The notes under the pieces are model-generated. The model did not search any database. It saw only the letters and a list, made by a program, of their open reading frames with translations, and had not been told where the DNA came from. Both the position numbers and the translations under genes were made by a program. A stretch of DNA of 64,000 bases from Oryzias latipes (Eukaryota; Chordata; Actinopteri; Beloniformes; Adrianichthyidae): contig NC_019859.2 of NCBI RefSeq assembly GCF_002234675.1, positions 16,395,811 to 16,459,810 on the forward strand, written 5' to 3'. Of this stretch, positions 45,886 to 59,609 are shown one piece after another. Positions within the stretch are counted from its first letter, which is position 1. The number at the start of each line of letters is the position of its first letter.

Positions 45886-46924
45886 CTCTTTAACCAAAGT
45901 ACATTTTAAGAACGATGCATTCGTTATAACATACTCAGTATACTGTATTAAGTTTCAATACTTTTTGAGTGTTTCTCAATTAAAATGCTTTTCATCAGTG
46001 CATCCTTTCCACATTCGACACACCGCATTTCTCCACAATATATATTTTTTCAAAGTACAATTTATAGTTACAAACACTCTTTTAAAATTGATTTCAAATA
46101 AAAAAGACACTTGCAATTTAGCCTTTTTAGAGTAATCATCATTAAACTGTTTGTTTTCCATCTAGCACACTGACTTATGTAAATGCTTAGTATAGGCACA
46201 AAGTTTAAAATTTCACGTCATTTTCTTAAAACAATTTTATACACAGATTGTTTGCAGTTTTTCCTAGTGAAGTCAAATGTATTCTGTTGTCAGGTTCTCC
46301 TGGTGAGGCTTCTGGCGCTCGTCAGATCGCCAAGAGCAAAGGCCCGCCTAATCAGGATTTATGGCCCCCTGTGACGGATTTGGGGGGGTGGTTAAAGAAA
46401 AATTTTCTAAGTCATTTTTGTTTGATAGTTTTCAGCCAATGCTCAACAAGTCTTTAGCTGAACAGCGGCAATACGAGGAAGCAAAGAAAGGGGCGCTGAA
46501 GAAAGCTGAGCAAGTCAAAGAAAACGCAGTAGGTACAAAATATAGATTTACTGTTTTCTTTTTGTTACATTCAAATACAATTAGAAAAAAAAATGTCTGT
46601 TTTTAATTAACAAAACAATGCAGAACACCAAAGTGAAAGAAATTGTGAGAGAGGCCGGTGGCGGAGGGGCCGGTGGGGCAGAGGCCGGTGGCTCAAGGAC
46701 CGGTTGCTCAAGGACTGGCGGCGCAAAGACCAGCGGCTCAAAGACCGGCGGCTCAAAGGCCGGCAGCACAAAGACCAGCGGCGCAAAGACCAGCGGCGCA
46801 AAGACCAGCAGCGCAGAGACCACCACTCCAATCGCAAAGTGCCACGAATCGAGCCAGGGACGACCGGAGGCAGGCTGCGGCAAATAGAGTGAGTTATAAG
46901 TCTTTGCTCCAAAACATGACGTTT
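45886..46924 (+). repeat. Array unit 9 (short, 1039 bp)
   Basis: Nearly identical neighbour of unit 8, same short form and same exon C variant. Confidence 0.95.
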
Positions 46925-48759
46925 CTCTTTAACCAAAGTACATTTTAAGAACGATGCATTCGTTATAACATACTCAGTATACTGTATTAAGTTTCAATAC
47001 TTTTTGAGTGTTTCTCAATTAAAATGCTTTTCATCAGTGCATCCTTTCCACATTCGACACACCGCATTTCTCCACAATATATATTTTTTCAAAGTACAAT
47101 TTATAGTTACAAACACTCTTTTAAAATTGATTTCAAATAAAAACAGACACTTGCAATTTAGCCTTTTTAGAGTAATCATCATTAAACTGTAAATGCTTAG
47201 TATAGGCACAAAGTTTAAAATTTCACGTCATTTTCTTAAAACAATTTTATACACAGATTGTTTGCAGTTTTTCCTAGTGAAGTCAAATGTATTCTGTTGT
47301 CAGGTTTTCCTGGTGAGGCTTCTGGCGCTCGTCAGATCGCCAAGAGCAAAGGCCCGCCTAATCAGGATTTATGGCCCCCTGTGACGGATTTGGGGGGGTG
47401 GTTAAAGAAAAATGTTCTAAGTCATTTTTGTTTGATATGACTTCAATAAAATGTTATCTTTAAATTAGTTTATATACTATAGTACAATGAATAGAGAAGA
47501 GAACAAAGAGTGTTGCTGATGTGTTTTTTTCTTTTTTTCATTTTGCATTTCATATTTTTTTCTCCATTAGGTAAATTTTGAAGAAAATTTTAAAAATCTT
47601 TTACACAACACAAAATCACCAACCAACTGTCCGTTAGGGACATCCCTGGTAGGGGGTATTGGGCCCTTGGCAACGGTATTTGCAAAGTTCTACTGGCCTC
47701 TTTATGCATCTGAGTGTCCACAATCCCCAGATCTTGCGCCCGATACAATAAATTTTCCACGTGTCGCTGACGAGGATGCTGAAGTTCTAGGGAAACCCAT
47801 CACTATGGCAGAAGTCTCTGAGGCCATTGCTGGTTAGCTGGATTGAGTGTTCCCAGTTTCTGCCTGACTGAGCTCACCTGATCCAGGTGGCCAGTTATAA
47901 ATGCAGCGGGGTTAGCTGCAAAGCAGACTGTAAGAAGACAATTTAATCATCTCCATTTTCAGGGATCATCTCAGAAAGAATCAACAGATGTTTCAAAAGC
48001 CAAGAGAGGAAGAAAGAAAAAGGTTGGTCATGAACATTTTTACTTATTTTACTTACTCCTGGTGAGGCTTCTGGCGCTCGTCAGATCGCCGAGAGCAAAG
48101 GCCCGCCTAATCCGGATTTATGGCCCCCTGTGAACGGATTTGGGGGGCGTGGTTAAAGAAAAATGTTCTAAGTCATTTTTGTTTGATAGTTTTCAGCCAA
48201 TGCTCAACAAGTCTTTAGCTGAACAGCGGCAATACGAGGAAGCAAAGAAAGGGGTGCTGAAGAAAGCTGAGAAAGTCAAAGAAAACGCAGTAGGTACAAA
48301 ATATAGATTTACTGTTTTCTTTTTGTTACATTCAAATACAATTAGAAAAAAAAATGTCTGTTTTTAATTAACAAAACAATGCAGAACACCAAAGTGAAAG
48401 AAATTGTGAGAGAGGCCGGTGGCGGAGGGGCCGGTGGGGCAGAGGCCGGTGGCTCAAGGACCGGTGGCTCAAGGACTGGCGGCGCAAAGACCAGCGGCTC
48501 AAGGACCGGTGGTTCAAAGGCCGGCAGCGCAAAGACCAGCGGCGCAAAGACCAGCGGCGCAAAGACCAGCGGCGCAAAGACCGGCGGCTCAAAGGCGGCA
48601 GCGCAAAGACCAGCGGCGCAAAGACCAGCGGCGCAAAGACCAGCAACGCAGAGACCACCACTCCAATCGCAAAGTGCCACGAATCGAGCCAGGGACGACC
48701 GGAGGCAGGCTGCGGCAAATAGAGTGAGTTATAAGTCTTTGCTCCAAAACATGACGTTT
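46925..48759 (+). repeat. Array unit 10 (long, 1835 bp)
   Basis: Expanded exon C with a one-base deletion near 48594 (AAAGGCGGC for AAAGGGCGGC) that shifts its frame. Exon B has AAA for CAA (Gln to Lys) at about 48272. Confidence 0.95.
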
Positions 48760-49769
48760 CTCTTTAACCAAAGTACATTTTAAGAACGATGCATTCGTTA
48801 TAACATACTCAGTATACTGTATTAAGTTTCAATACTTTTTGAGTGTTTCTCAATTAAAATGCTTTTCATCAGTGCATCCTTTCCACATTCGACACACCGC
48901 ATTTCTCCACAATATATATTTTTTCAAAGTACAATTTATAGTTACAAACACTCTTTTAAAATTGATTTCAAATAAAAACAGACACTTGCAATTTAGCCTT
49001 TTTACAGTAATCATCATTAAACTGTAAATGCTTAGTATAGGCACAAAGTTTAAAATTTCACGTCATTTTCTTAAAACAATTTCATACACAGATTGTTTGC
49101 AGTTTTTCCTAGTGAAGTCAAATGTATTCTGTTGTCAGGTTCTCCTGGTGAGGCTTCTGGCGCTCGTCAGATCGCCAAGAGCAAAGGCCCGCCTAATCAG
49201 GATTTATGGCCCCCTGTGACGGATTTGGGGGGGTGGTTAAAGAAAAATTTTCTAAGTCATTTTTGTTTGATAGTTTTCAGCCAATGCTCAACAAGTCTTT
49301 AGCTGAACAGCGGCAATACGAGGAAGCAAAGAAAGGGGCGCTGAAGAAAGCTGAGCAAGTCAAAGAAAACGCAGTAGGTACAAAATATAGATTTACTGTT
49401 TTCTTTTTGTTACATTCAAATACAATTAGAAAAAAAAATGTCTGTTTTTAATTAACAAAACAATGCAGAACACCAAAGTGAAAGAAATTGTGAGAGAGGC
49501 CGGTGGCGGAGGGGCCGGTGGGGCAGAGGCCGGTGGCTCAAGGACCGGTGGCTCAAGGACTGGCGGCGCAAAGACCAGCGGCTCAAAGACCGGCGGCTCA
49601 AAGGCCGGCAGCACAAAGACCAGCGGCGCAAAGACCAGCGGCGCAAAGACCAGCAGCGCAGAGACCACCACTCCAATCGCAAAGTGCCACGAATCGAGCC
49701 AGGGACGACCGGAGGCAGGCTGCGGCAAATAGAGTGAGTTATAAGTCTTTGCTCCAAAACATGACGTTT
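48760..49769 (+). repeat. Array unit 11 (short, 1010 bp)
   Basis: Short form without the 30-bp segment. Exon C has 89 codons. Confidence 0.95.
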
Positions 49770-51530
49770 CTCTTTAACCAAAGTACATTTTAAGAACGAT
49801 GCATTCGTTATAACATACTCAGTATACTGTATTAAGTTTCAATACTTTTTGAGTGTTTCTCAATTAAAATGCTTTTCATCAGTGCATCCTTTCCACATTC
49901 GACACACCGCATTTCTCCACAATATATATTTTTTCAAAGTACAATTTATAGTTACAAACACTCTTTTAAAATTGATTTCAAATAAAAACAGACACTTGCA
50001 ATTTAGCCTTTTTAGAGTAATCATCATTAAACTGTAAATGCTTAGTATAGGCACAAAGTTTAAAATTTCACGTCATTTTCTTAAAACAATTTTATACACA
50101 GATTGTTTGCAGTTTTTCCTAGTGAAGTCAAATGTATTCTGTTGTCAGGTTCTCCTGGTGAGGCTTCTGGCGCTCGTCAGATCGCCAAGAGCAAAGGCCC
50201 GCCTAATCAGGATTTATGGCCCCCTGTGACGGATTTGGGGGGGTGGTTAAAGAAAAATGTTCTAAGTCATTTTTGTTTGATATGACTTCAATAAAATGTT
50301 ATCTTTAAATTAGTTTATATACTATAGTACAATGAATAGAGAAGAGAACAAAGAGTGTTGCTGATGTGTTTTTTTCTTTTTTTCATTTTGCATTTCATAT
50401 TTTTTTCTCCATTAGGTAAATTTTGAAGAAAATTTTAAAAATCTTTTACACAACACAAAATCACCAACCAACTGTCCGTTAGGGACATCCCTGGTAGGGG
50501 GTATTGGGCCCTTGGCAACGGTATTTGCAAAGTTCTACTGGCCTCTTTATGCATCTGAGTGTCCACAATCCCCAGATCTTGCGCCCGATACAATTAACTT
50601 TCCACGTGTCGCTGACGAGGATGCTGAAGTTCTAGGGAAACCCATCACTATGGCAGAAGTCTCTGAGGCCATTGCTGGTTAGCTGGATTGAGTGTTCCCA
50701 GTTTCTGCCTGACTGAGCTCACCTGATCCAGGTGGCCAGTTATAAATGCAGCGGGGTTAGCTGCAAAGCAGACTGTAAGAAGACAATTTAATCATCTCCA
50801 TTTTCAGGGATCATCTCAGAAAGAATCAACAGATGTTTCAAAAGCCAAGAGAGGAAGAAAGAAAAAGGTTGGTCATGAACATTTTTACTTATTTTACTTA
50901 CTCCTGGTGAGGCTTCTGGCGCTCGTCAGATCGCCGAGAGCAAAGGCCCGCCTAATCCGGATTTATGGCCCCCTGTGAACGGATTTGGGGGGCGTGGTTA
51001 AAGAAAAATGTTCTAAGTCATTTTTGTTTGATAGTTTTCAGCCAATGCTCAACAAGTCTTTAGCTGAACAGCGGCAATACGAGGAAGCAAAGAAAGGGGT
51101 GCTGAAGAAAGCTGAGCAAGTCAAAGAAAACGCAGTAGGTACAAAATATAGATTTACTGTTTTCTTTTTGTTACATTCAAATACAATTAGAAAAAAAAAT
51201 GTCTGTTTTTAATTAACAAAACAATGCAGAACACCAAAGTGAAAGAAATTGTGAGAGAGGCCGGTGGCGGAGGGGCCGGTGGGGCAGAGGCCGGTGGCTC
51301 AAGGACCGGTGGCTCAAGGACTGGCGGCGCAAAGACCAGCGGCTCAAGGACCGGTGGCTCAAAGGCCGGCAGCGCAAAGACCAGCGGCGCAAAGACCAGC
51401 GGCGCAAAGACCAGCAGCGCAGAGACCACCACTCCAATCGCAAAGTGCCACGAATCGAGCCAGGGACGACCGGAGGCAGGCTGCGGCAAATAGAGTGAGT
51501 TATAAGTCTTTGCTCCAAAACATGACGTTT
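49770..51530 (+). repeat. Array unit 12 (long, 1761 bp)
   Basis: Standard long unit. Its exon C matches that of unit 16 (AGGACCGGTGGCTCAAAGG). Confidence 0.95.
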
Positions 51531-53245
51531 CTCTTTAACCAAAGTACATTTTAAGAACGATGCATTCGTTATAACATACTCAGTATACTGTATTAAGTTT
51601 CAATACTTTTTGAGTGTTTCTCAATTAAAATGCTTTTCATCAGTGCATCCTTTCCACATTCGACACACCGCATTTCTCCACAATATATATTTTTTCAAAG
51701 TACAATTTATAGTTACAAACACTCTTTTAAAATTGATTTCAAATAAAAACAGACACTTGCAATTTAGCCTTTTTAGAGTAATCATCATTAAACTGTAAAT
51801 GCTTAGTATAGGCACAAAGTTTAAAATTTCACGTCATTTTCTTAAAACAATTTTATACACAGATTGTTTGCAGTTTTTCCTAGTGAAGTCAAATGTATTC
51901 TGTTGTCAGGTTCTCCTGGTGAGGCTTCTGGCGCTCGTCAGATCGCCAAGAGCAAAGGCCCGCCTAATCAGGATTTATGGCCCCCTGTGACGGATTTGGG
52001 GGGGTGGTTAAAGAAAAATGTTCTAAGTCATTTTTGTTTGATATGACTTCAATAAAATGTTATCTTTAAATTAGTTTATATACTATAGTACAATGAATAG
52101 AGAAGAGAACAAAGAGTGTTGCTGATGTGTTTTTTTCTTTTTTTCATTTTGCATTTCATATTTTTTTCTCCATTAGGTAAATTTTGAAGAAAATTTTAAA
52201 AATCTTTTACACAACACAAAATCACCAACCAACTGTCCGTTAGGGACATCCCTGGTAGGGGGTATTGGGCCCTTGGCAACGGTATTTGCAAAGTTCTACT
52301 GGCCTCTTTATGCATCTGAGTGTCCACAATCCCCAGATCTTGCGCCCGATACAATTAACTTTCCACGTGTCGCTGACGAGGATGCTGAAGTTCTAGGGAA
52401 ACCCATCACTATGGCAGAAGTCTCTGAGGCCATTGCTGGTTAGCTGGATTGAGTGTTCCCAGTTTCTGCCTGACTGAGCTCACCTGATCCAGGTGGCCAG
52501 TTATAAATGCAGCGGGGTTAGCTGCAAAGCAGACTGTAAGAAGACAATTTAATCATCTCCATTTTCAGGGATCATCTCAGAAAGAATCAACAGATGTTTC
52601 AAAAGCCAAGAGAGGAAGAAAGAAAAAGGTTGGTCATGAACATTTTTACTTATTTTACTTACTCCTGGTGAGGCTTCTGGCGCTCGTCAGATCGCCGAGA
52701 GCAAAGGCCCGCCTAATCCGGATTTATGGCCCCCTGTGAACGGATTTGGGGGGCGTGGTTAAAGAAAAATGTTCTAAGTCATTTTTGTTTGATAGTTTTC
52801 AGCCAATGCTCAACAAGTCTTTAGCTGAACAGCGGCAATACGAGGAAGCAAAGAAAGGGGTGCTGAAGAAAGCTGAGCAAGTCAAAGAAAACGCAGTAGG
52901 TACAAAATATAGATTTACTGTTTTCTTTTTGTTACATTCAAATACAATTAGAAAAAAAAATGTCTGTTTTTAATTAACAAAACAATGCAGAACACCAAAG
53001 TGAAAGAAATTGTGAGAGAGGCCGGTGGCGGAGGGGCCGGTGGGCAGAGGCCGGTGGCTCAAGGACCGGTGGCTCAAGGACTGGCGGCGCAAAGACCAGC
53101 GGCTCAAAGACCGGCGGCGCAAAGACCAGCAGCGCAGAGACCACCACTCCAATAGCAAAGTGCCACGAATCGAGCCAGGGACGTCCGGAGGCAGGCTGCG
53201 GCAAATAGAGTGAGTTATAAGTCTTTGCTCCAAAACATGACGTTT
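51531..53245 (+). repeat. Array unit 13 (long, 1715 bp)
   Basis: Contracted exon C with a one-base deletion near 53041 (GGTGGGCAG for GGTGGGGCAG). Shares CCAATAGCAAAG and GGGACGTCCGG with unit 17. Confidence 0.95.
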
Positions 53246-54284
53246 CTCTTTAACCAAAGTACATTTTAAGAACGATGCATTCGTTATAACATACTCAGTA
53301 TACTGTATTAAGTTTCAATACTTTTTGAGTGTTTCTCAATTAAAATGCTTTTCATCAGTGCATCCTTTCCACATTCGACACACCGCATTTCTCCACAATA
53401 TATATTTTTTCAAAGTACAATTTATAGTTACAAACACTCTTTTAAAATTGATTTCAAATAAAAAAGACACTTGCAATTTAGCCTTTTTAGAGTAATCATC
53501 ATTAAACTGTTTGTTTTCCATCTAGCACACTGACTTATGTAAATGCTTAGTATAGGCACAAAGTTTAAAATTTCACGTCATTTTCTTAAAACAATTTTAT
53601 ACACAGATTGTTTGCAGTTTTTCCTAGTGAAGTCAAATGTATTCTGTTGTCAGGTTCTCCTGGTGAGGCTTCTGGCGCTCGTCAGATCGCCAAGAGCAAA
53701 GGCCCGCCTAATCAGGATTTATGGCCCCCTGTGACGGATTTGGGGGGGTGGTTAAAGAAAAATTTTCTAAGTCATTTTTGTTTGATAGTTTTCAGCCAAT
53801 GCTCAACAAGTCTTTAGCTGAACAGCGGCAATACGAGGAAGCAAAGAAAGGGGCGCTGAAGAAAGCTGAGCAAGTCAAAGAAAACGCAGTAGGTACAAAA
53901 TATAGATTTACTGTTTTCTTTTTGTTACATTCAAATACAATTAGAAAAAAAAATGTCTGTTTTTAATTAACAAAACAATGCAGAACACCAAAGTGAAAGA
54001 AATTGTGAGAGAGGCCGGTGGCGGAGGGGCCGGTGGGGCAGAGGCCGGTGGCTCAAGGACCGGTTGCTCAAGGACTGGCGGCGCAAAGACCAGCGGCTCA
54101 AAGACCGGCGGCTCAAAGGCCGGCAGCACAAAGACCAGCGGCGCAAAGACCAGCGGCGCAAAGACCAGCAGCGCAGAGACCACCACTCCAATCGCAAAGT
54201 GCCACGAATCGAGCCAGGGACGACCGGAGGCAGGCTGCGGCAAATAGAGTGAGTTATAAGTCTTTGCTCCAAAACATGACGTTT
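53246..54284 (+). repeat. Array unit 14 (short, 1039 bp)
   Basis: Short form with the 30-bp segment and the GGTTGCTC exon C variant of units 8 and 9. Confidence 0.95.
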
Positions 54285-56134
54285 CTCTTTAACCAAAGTA
54301 CATTTTAAGAACGATGCATTCGTTATAACATACTCAGTATACTGTATTAAGTTTCAATACTTTTTGAGTGTTTCTCAATTAAAATGCTTTTCATCAGTGC
54401 ATCCTTTCCACATTCGACACACCGCATTTCTCCACAATATATATTTTTTCAAAGTACAATTTATAGTTACAAACACTCTTTTAAAATTGATTTCAAATAA
54501 AAACAGACACTTGCAATTTAGCCATTTTAGAGTAATCATCATTAAACTGTAAATGCTTAGTATAGGCACAAAGTTTAAAATTTCACGTCATTTTCTTAAA
54601 ACAATTTTATACACAGATTGTTTGCAGTTTTTCCTAGTGAAGTCAAATGTATTCTGTTGTCAGGTTTTCCTGGTGAGGCTTCTGGCGCTCGTCAGATCGC
54701 CAAGAGCAAAGGCCCGCCTAATCAGGATTTATGGCCCCCTGTGACGGATTTGGGGGGTGGTTAAAGAAAAATGTTCTAAGTCATTTTTGTTTGATATGAC
54801 TTCAATAAAATGTTATCTTTAAATTAGTTTATATACTATAGTACAATGAATAGAGAAGAGAACAAAGAGTGTTGCTGATGTGTTTTTTTCTTTTTTTCAT
54901 TTTGCATTTCATATTTTTTTCTCCATTAGGTAAATTTTGAAGAAAATTTTAAAAATCTTTTACACAACACAAAATCACCAACCAACTGTCCGTTAGGGAC
55001 ATCCCTGGTAGGGGGTATTGGGCCCTTGGCAACGGTATTTGCAAAGTTCTACTGGCCTCTTTATGCATCTGAGTGTCCACAATCCCCAGATCTTGCGCCC
55101 GATACAATAAATTTTCCACGTGTCGCTGACGAGGATGCTGAAGTTCTAGGGAAACCCATCACTATGGCAGAAGTCTCTGAGGCCATTGCTGGTTAGCTGG
55201 ATTGAGTGTTCCCAGTTTCTGCCTGACTGAGCTCACCTGATCCAGGTGGCCAGTTATAAATGCAGCGGGGTTAGCTGCAAAGCAGACTGTAAGAAGACAA
55301 TTTAATCATCTCCATTTTCAGGGATCATCTCAGAAAGAATCAACAGATGTTTCAAAAGCCAAGAGAGGAAGAAAGAAAAAGGTTGGTCATGAACATTTTT
55401 ACTTATTTTACTTACTCCTGGTGAGGCTTCTGGCGCTCGTCAGATCGCCGAGAGCAAAGGCCCGCCTAATCCGGATTTATGGCCCCCTGTGAACGGATTT
55501 GGGGGGCGTGGTTAAAGAAAAATGTTCTAAGTCATTTTTGTTTGATAGTTTTCAGCCAATGCTATACAAGTCTTTAGCTGAACAGCGGCAATACGAGGAA
55601 GCAAAGAAAGGGGTGCTGAAGAAAGCTGAGCAAGTCAAAGAAAACGCAGTAGGTACAAAATATAGATTTACTGTTTTCTTTTTGTTACATTCAAATACAA
55701 TTAGAAAAAAAAATGTCTGTTTTTAATTAACAAAACAATGCAGAACACCAAAGTGAAAGAAATTGTGAGAGAGGCCGGTGGCGGAGGGGCCGGTGGGGCA
55801 GAGGCCGGTGGCTCAAGGACCGGTGGCTCAAGGACTGGCGGCGCAAAGACCAGCGGCTCAAGGACCGGTGGTTCAAAGGCCGGCAGCGCAAAGACCAGCG
55901 GCGCAAAGACCAGCGGCGCAAAGACCAGCGGCGCAAAGACCGGCGGCTCAAAGGGCGGCAGCGCAAAGACCAGCGGCGCAAAGACCAGCGGCGCAAAGAC
56001 CAGCGGCGCAAAGACCAGCAACGCAGAGACCACCACTCCAATCGCAAAGTGCCACGAATCGAGCCAGGGACGACCGGAGGCAGGCTGCGGCAAATAGAGT
56101 GAGTTATAAGTCTTTGCTCCAAAACATGACGTTT
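54285..56134 (+). repeat. Array unit 15 (long, 1850 bp)
   Basis: Longest exon C (119 codons). Exon B has TAC for AAC (CTATACAAG at about 55563). Confidence 0.95.
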
Positions 56135-57894
56135 CTCTTTAACCAAAGTACATTTTAAGAACGATGCATTCGTTATAACATACTCAGTATACTGTATTAA
56201 GTTTCAATACTTTTTGAGTGTTTCTCAATTAAAATGCTTTTCATCAGTGCATCCTTTCCACATTCGACACACCGCATTTCTCCACAATATATATTTTTTC
56301 AAAGTACAATTTATAGTTACAAACACTCTTTTAAAATTGATTTCAAATAAAAACAGACACTTGCAATTTAGCCTTTTTAGAGTAATCATCATTAAACTGT
56401 AAATGCTTAGTATAGGCACAAAGTTTAAAATTTCACGTCATTTTCTTAAAACAATTTTATACACAGATTGTTTGCAGTTTTTCCTAGTGAAGTCAAATGT
56501 ATTCTGTTGTCAGGTTCTCCTGGTGAGGCTTCTGGCGCTCGTCAGATCGCCAAGAGCAAAGGCCCGCCTAATCAGGATTTATGGCCCCCTGTGACGGATT
56601 TGGGGGGGTGGTTAAAGAAAAATGTTCTAAGTCATTTTTGTTTGATATGACTTCAATAAAATGTTATCTTTAAATTAGTTTATATACTATAGTACAATGA
56701 ATAGAGAAGAGAACAAAGAGTGTTGCTGATGTGTTTTTTTCTTTTTTTCATTTTGCATTTCATATTTTTTCTCCATTAGGTAAATTTTGAAGAAAATTTT
56801 AAAAATCTTTTACACAACACAAAATCACCAACCAACTGTCCGTTAGGGACATCCCTGGTAGGGGGTATTGGGCCCTTGGCAACGGTATTTGCAAAGTTCT
56901 ACTGGCCTCTTTATGCATCTGAGTGTCCACAATCCCCAGATCTTGCGCCCGATACAATTAACTTTCCACGTGTCGCTGACGAGGATGCTGAAGTTCTAGG
57001 GAAACCCATCACTATGGCAGAAGTCTCTGAGGCCATTGCTGGTTAGCTGGATTGAGTGTTCCCAGTTTCTGCCTGACTGAGCTCACCTGATCCAGGTGGC
57101 CAGTTATAAATGCAGCGGGGTTAGCTGCAAAGCAGACTGTAAGAAGACAATTTAATCATCTCCATTTTCAGGGATCATCTCAGAAAGAATCAACAGATGT
57201 TTCAAAAGCCAAGAGAGGAAGAAAGAAAAAGGTTGGTCATGAACATTTTTACTTATTTTACTTACTCCTGGTGAGGCTTCTGGCGCTCGTCAGATCGCCG
57301 AGAGCAAAGGCCCGCCTAATCCGGATTTATGGCCCCCTGTGAACGGATTTGGGGGGCGTGGTTAAAGAAAAATGTTCTAAGTCATTTTTGTTTGATAGTT
57401 TTCAGCCAATGCTCAACAAGTCTTTAGCTGAACAGCGGCAATACGAGGAAGCAAAGAAAGGGGTGCTGAAGAAAGCTGAGCAAGTCAAAGAAAACGCAGT
57501 AGGTACAAAATATAGATTTACTGTTTTCTTTTTGTTACATTCAAATACAATTAGAAAAAAAAATGTCTGTTTTTAATTAACAAAACAATGCAGAACACCA
57601 AAGTGAAAGAAATTGTGAGAGAGGCCGGTGGCGGAGGGGCCGGTGGGGCAGAGGCCGGTGGCTCAAGGACCGGTGGCTCAAGGACTGGCGGCGCAAAGAC
57701 CAGCGGCTCAAGGACCGGTGGCTCAAAGGCCGGCAGCGCAAAGACCAGCGGCGCAAAGACCAGCGGCGCAAAGACCAGCAGCGCAGAGACCACCACTCCA
57801 ATCGCAAAGTGCCACGAATCGAGCCAGGGACGACCGGAGGCAGGCTGCGGCAAATAGAGTGAGTTATAAGTCTTTGCTCCAAAACATGACGTTT
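56135..57894 (+). repeat. Array unit 16 (long, 1760 bp)
   Basis: Counterpart of unit 12, one T shorter in the T-run near 56766. Confidence 0.95.
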
Positions 57895-59609
57895 CTCTTT
57901 AACCAAAGTACATTTTAAGAACGATGCATTCGTTATAACATACTCAGTATACTGTATTAAGTTTCAATACTTTTTGAGTGTTTCTCAATTAAAATGCTTT
58001 TCATCAGTGCATCCTTTCCACATTCGACACACCGCATTTCTCCACAATATATATTTTTTCAAAGTACAATTTATAGTTACAAACACTCTTTTAAAATTGA
58101 TTTCAAATAAAAACAGACACTTGCAATTTAGCCTTTTTAGAGTAATCATCATTAAACTGTAAATGCTTAGTATAGGCACAAAGTTTAAAATTTCACGTCA
58201 TTTTCTTAAAACAATTTTATACACAGATTGTTTGCAGTTTTTCCTAGTGAAGTCAAATGTATTCTGTTGTCAGGTTCTCCTGGTGAGGCTTCTGGCGCTC
58301 GTCAGATCGCCAAGAGCAAAGGCCCGCCTAATCAGGATTTATGGCCCCCTGTGACGGATTTGGGGGGTGGTTAAAGAAAAATGTTCTAAGTCATTTTTGT
58401 TTGATATGACTTCAATAAAATGTTATCTTTAAATTAGTTTATATACTATAGTACAATGAATAGAGAAGAGAACAAAGAGTGTTGCTGATGTGTTTTTTTC
58501 TTTTTTTCATTTTGCATTTCATATTTTTTTCTCCATTAGGTAAATTTTGAAGAAAATTTTAAAAATCTTTTACACAACACAAAATCACCAACCAACTGTC
58601 CGTTAGGGACATCCCTGGTAGGGGGTATTGGGCCCTTGGCAACGGTATTTGCAAAGTTCTACTGGCCTCTTTATGCATCTGAGTGTCCACAATCCCCAGA
58701 TCTTGCGCCCGATACAATTAACTTTCCACGTGTCGCTGACGAGGATGCTGAAGTTCTAGGGAAACCCATCACTATGGCAGAAGTCTCTGAGGCCATTGCT
58801 GGTTAGCTGGATTGAGTGTTCCCAGTTTCTGCCTGACTGAGCTCACCTGATCCAGGTGGCCAGTTATAAATGCAGCGGGGTTAGCTGCAAAGCAGACTGT
58901 AAGAAGACAATTTAATCATCTCCATTTTCAGGGATCATCTCAGAAAGAATCAACAGATGTTTCAAAAGCCAAGAGAGGAAGAAAGAAAAAGGTTGGTCAT
59001 GAACATTTTTACTTATTTTACTTACTCCTGGTGAGGCTTCTGGCGCTCGTCAGATCGCCGAGAGCAAAGGCCCGCCTAATCCGGATTTATGGCCCCCTGT
59101 GAACGGATTTGGGGGGCGTGGTTAAAGAAAAATGTTCTAAGTCATTTTTGTTTGATAGTTTTCAGCCAATGCTCAACAAGTCTTTAGCTGAACAGCGGCA
59201 ATACGAGGAAGCAAAGAAAGGGGTGCTGAAGAAAGCTGAGCAAGTCAAAGAAAACGCAGTAGGTACAAAATATAGATTTACTGTTTTCTTTTTGTTACAT
59301 TCAAATACAATTAGAAAAAAAAATGTCTGTTTTTAATTAACAAAACAATGCAGAACACCAAAGTGAAAGAAATTGTGAGAGAGGCCGGTGGCGGAGGGGC
59401 CGGTGGGGCAGAGGCCGGTGGCTCAAGGACCGGTGGCTCAAGGACTGGCGGCGCAAAGACCAGCGGCTCAAAGACCGGCGGCGCAAAGACCAGCAGCGCA
59501 GAGACCACCACTCCAATAGCAAAGTGCCACGAATCGAGCCAGGGACGTCCGGAGGCAGGCTGCGGCAAATAGAGTGAGTTATAAGTCTTTGCTCCAAAAC
59601 ATGACGTTT
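57895..59609 (+). repeat. Array unit 17 (long, 1715 bp)
   Basis: Counterpart of unit 13 with the same contracted exon C, but without its one-base deletion (74 codons, frame intact). Confidence 0.95.
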
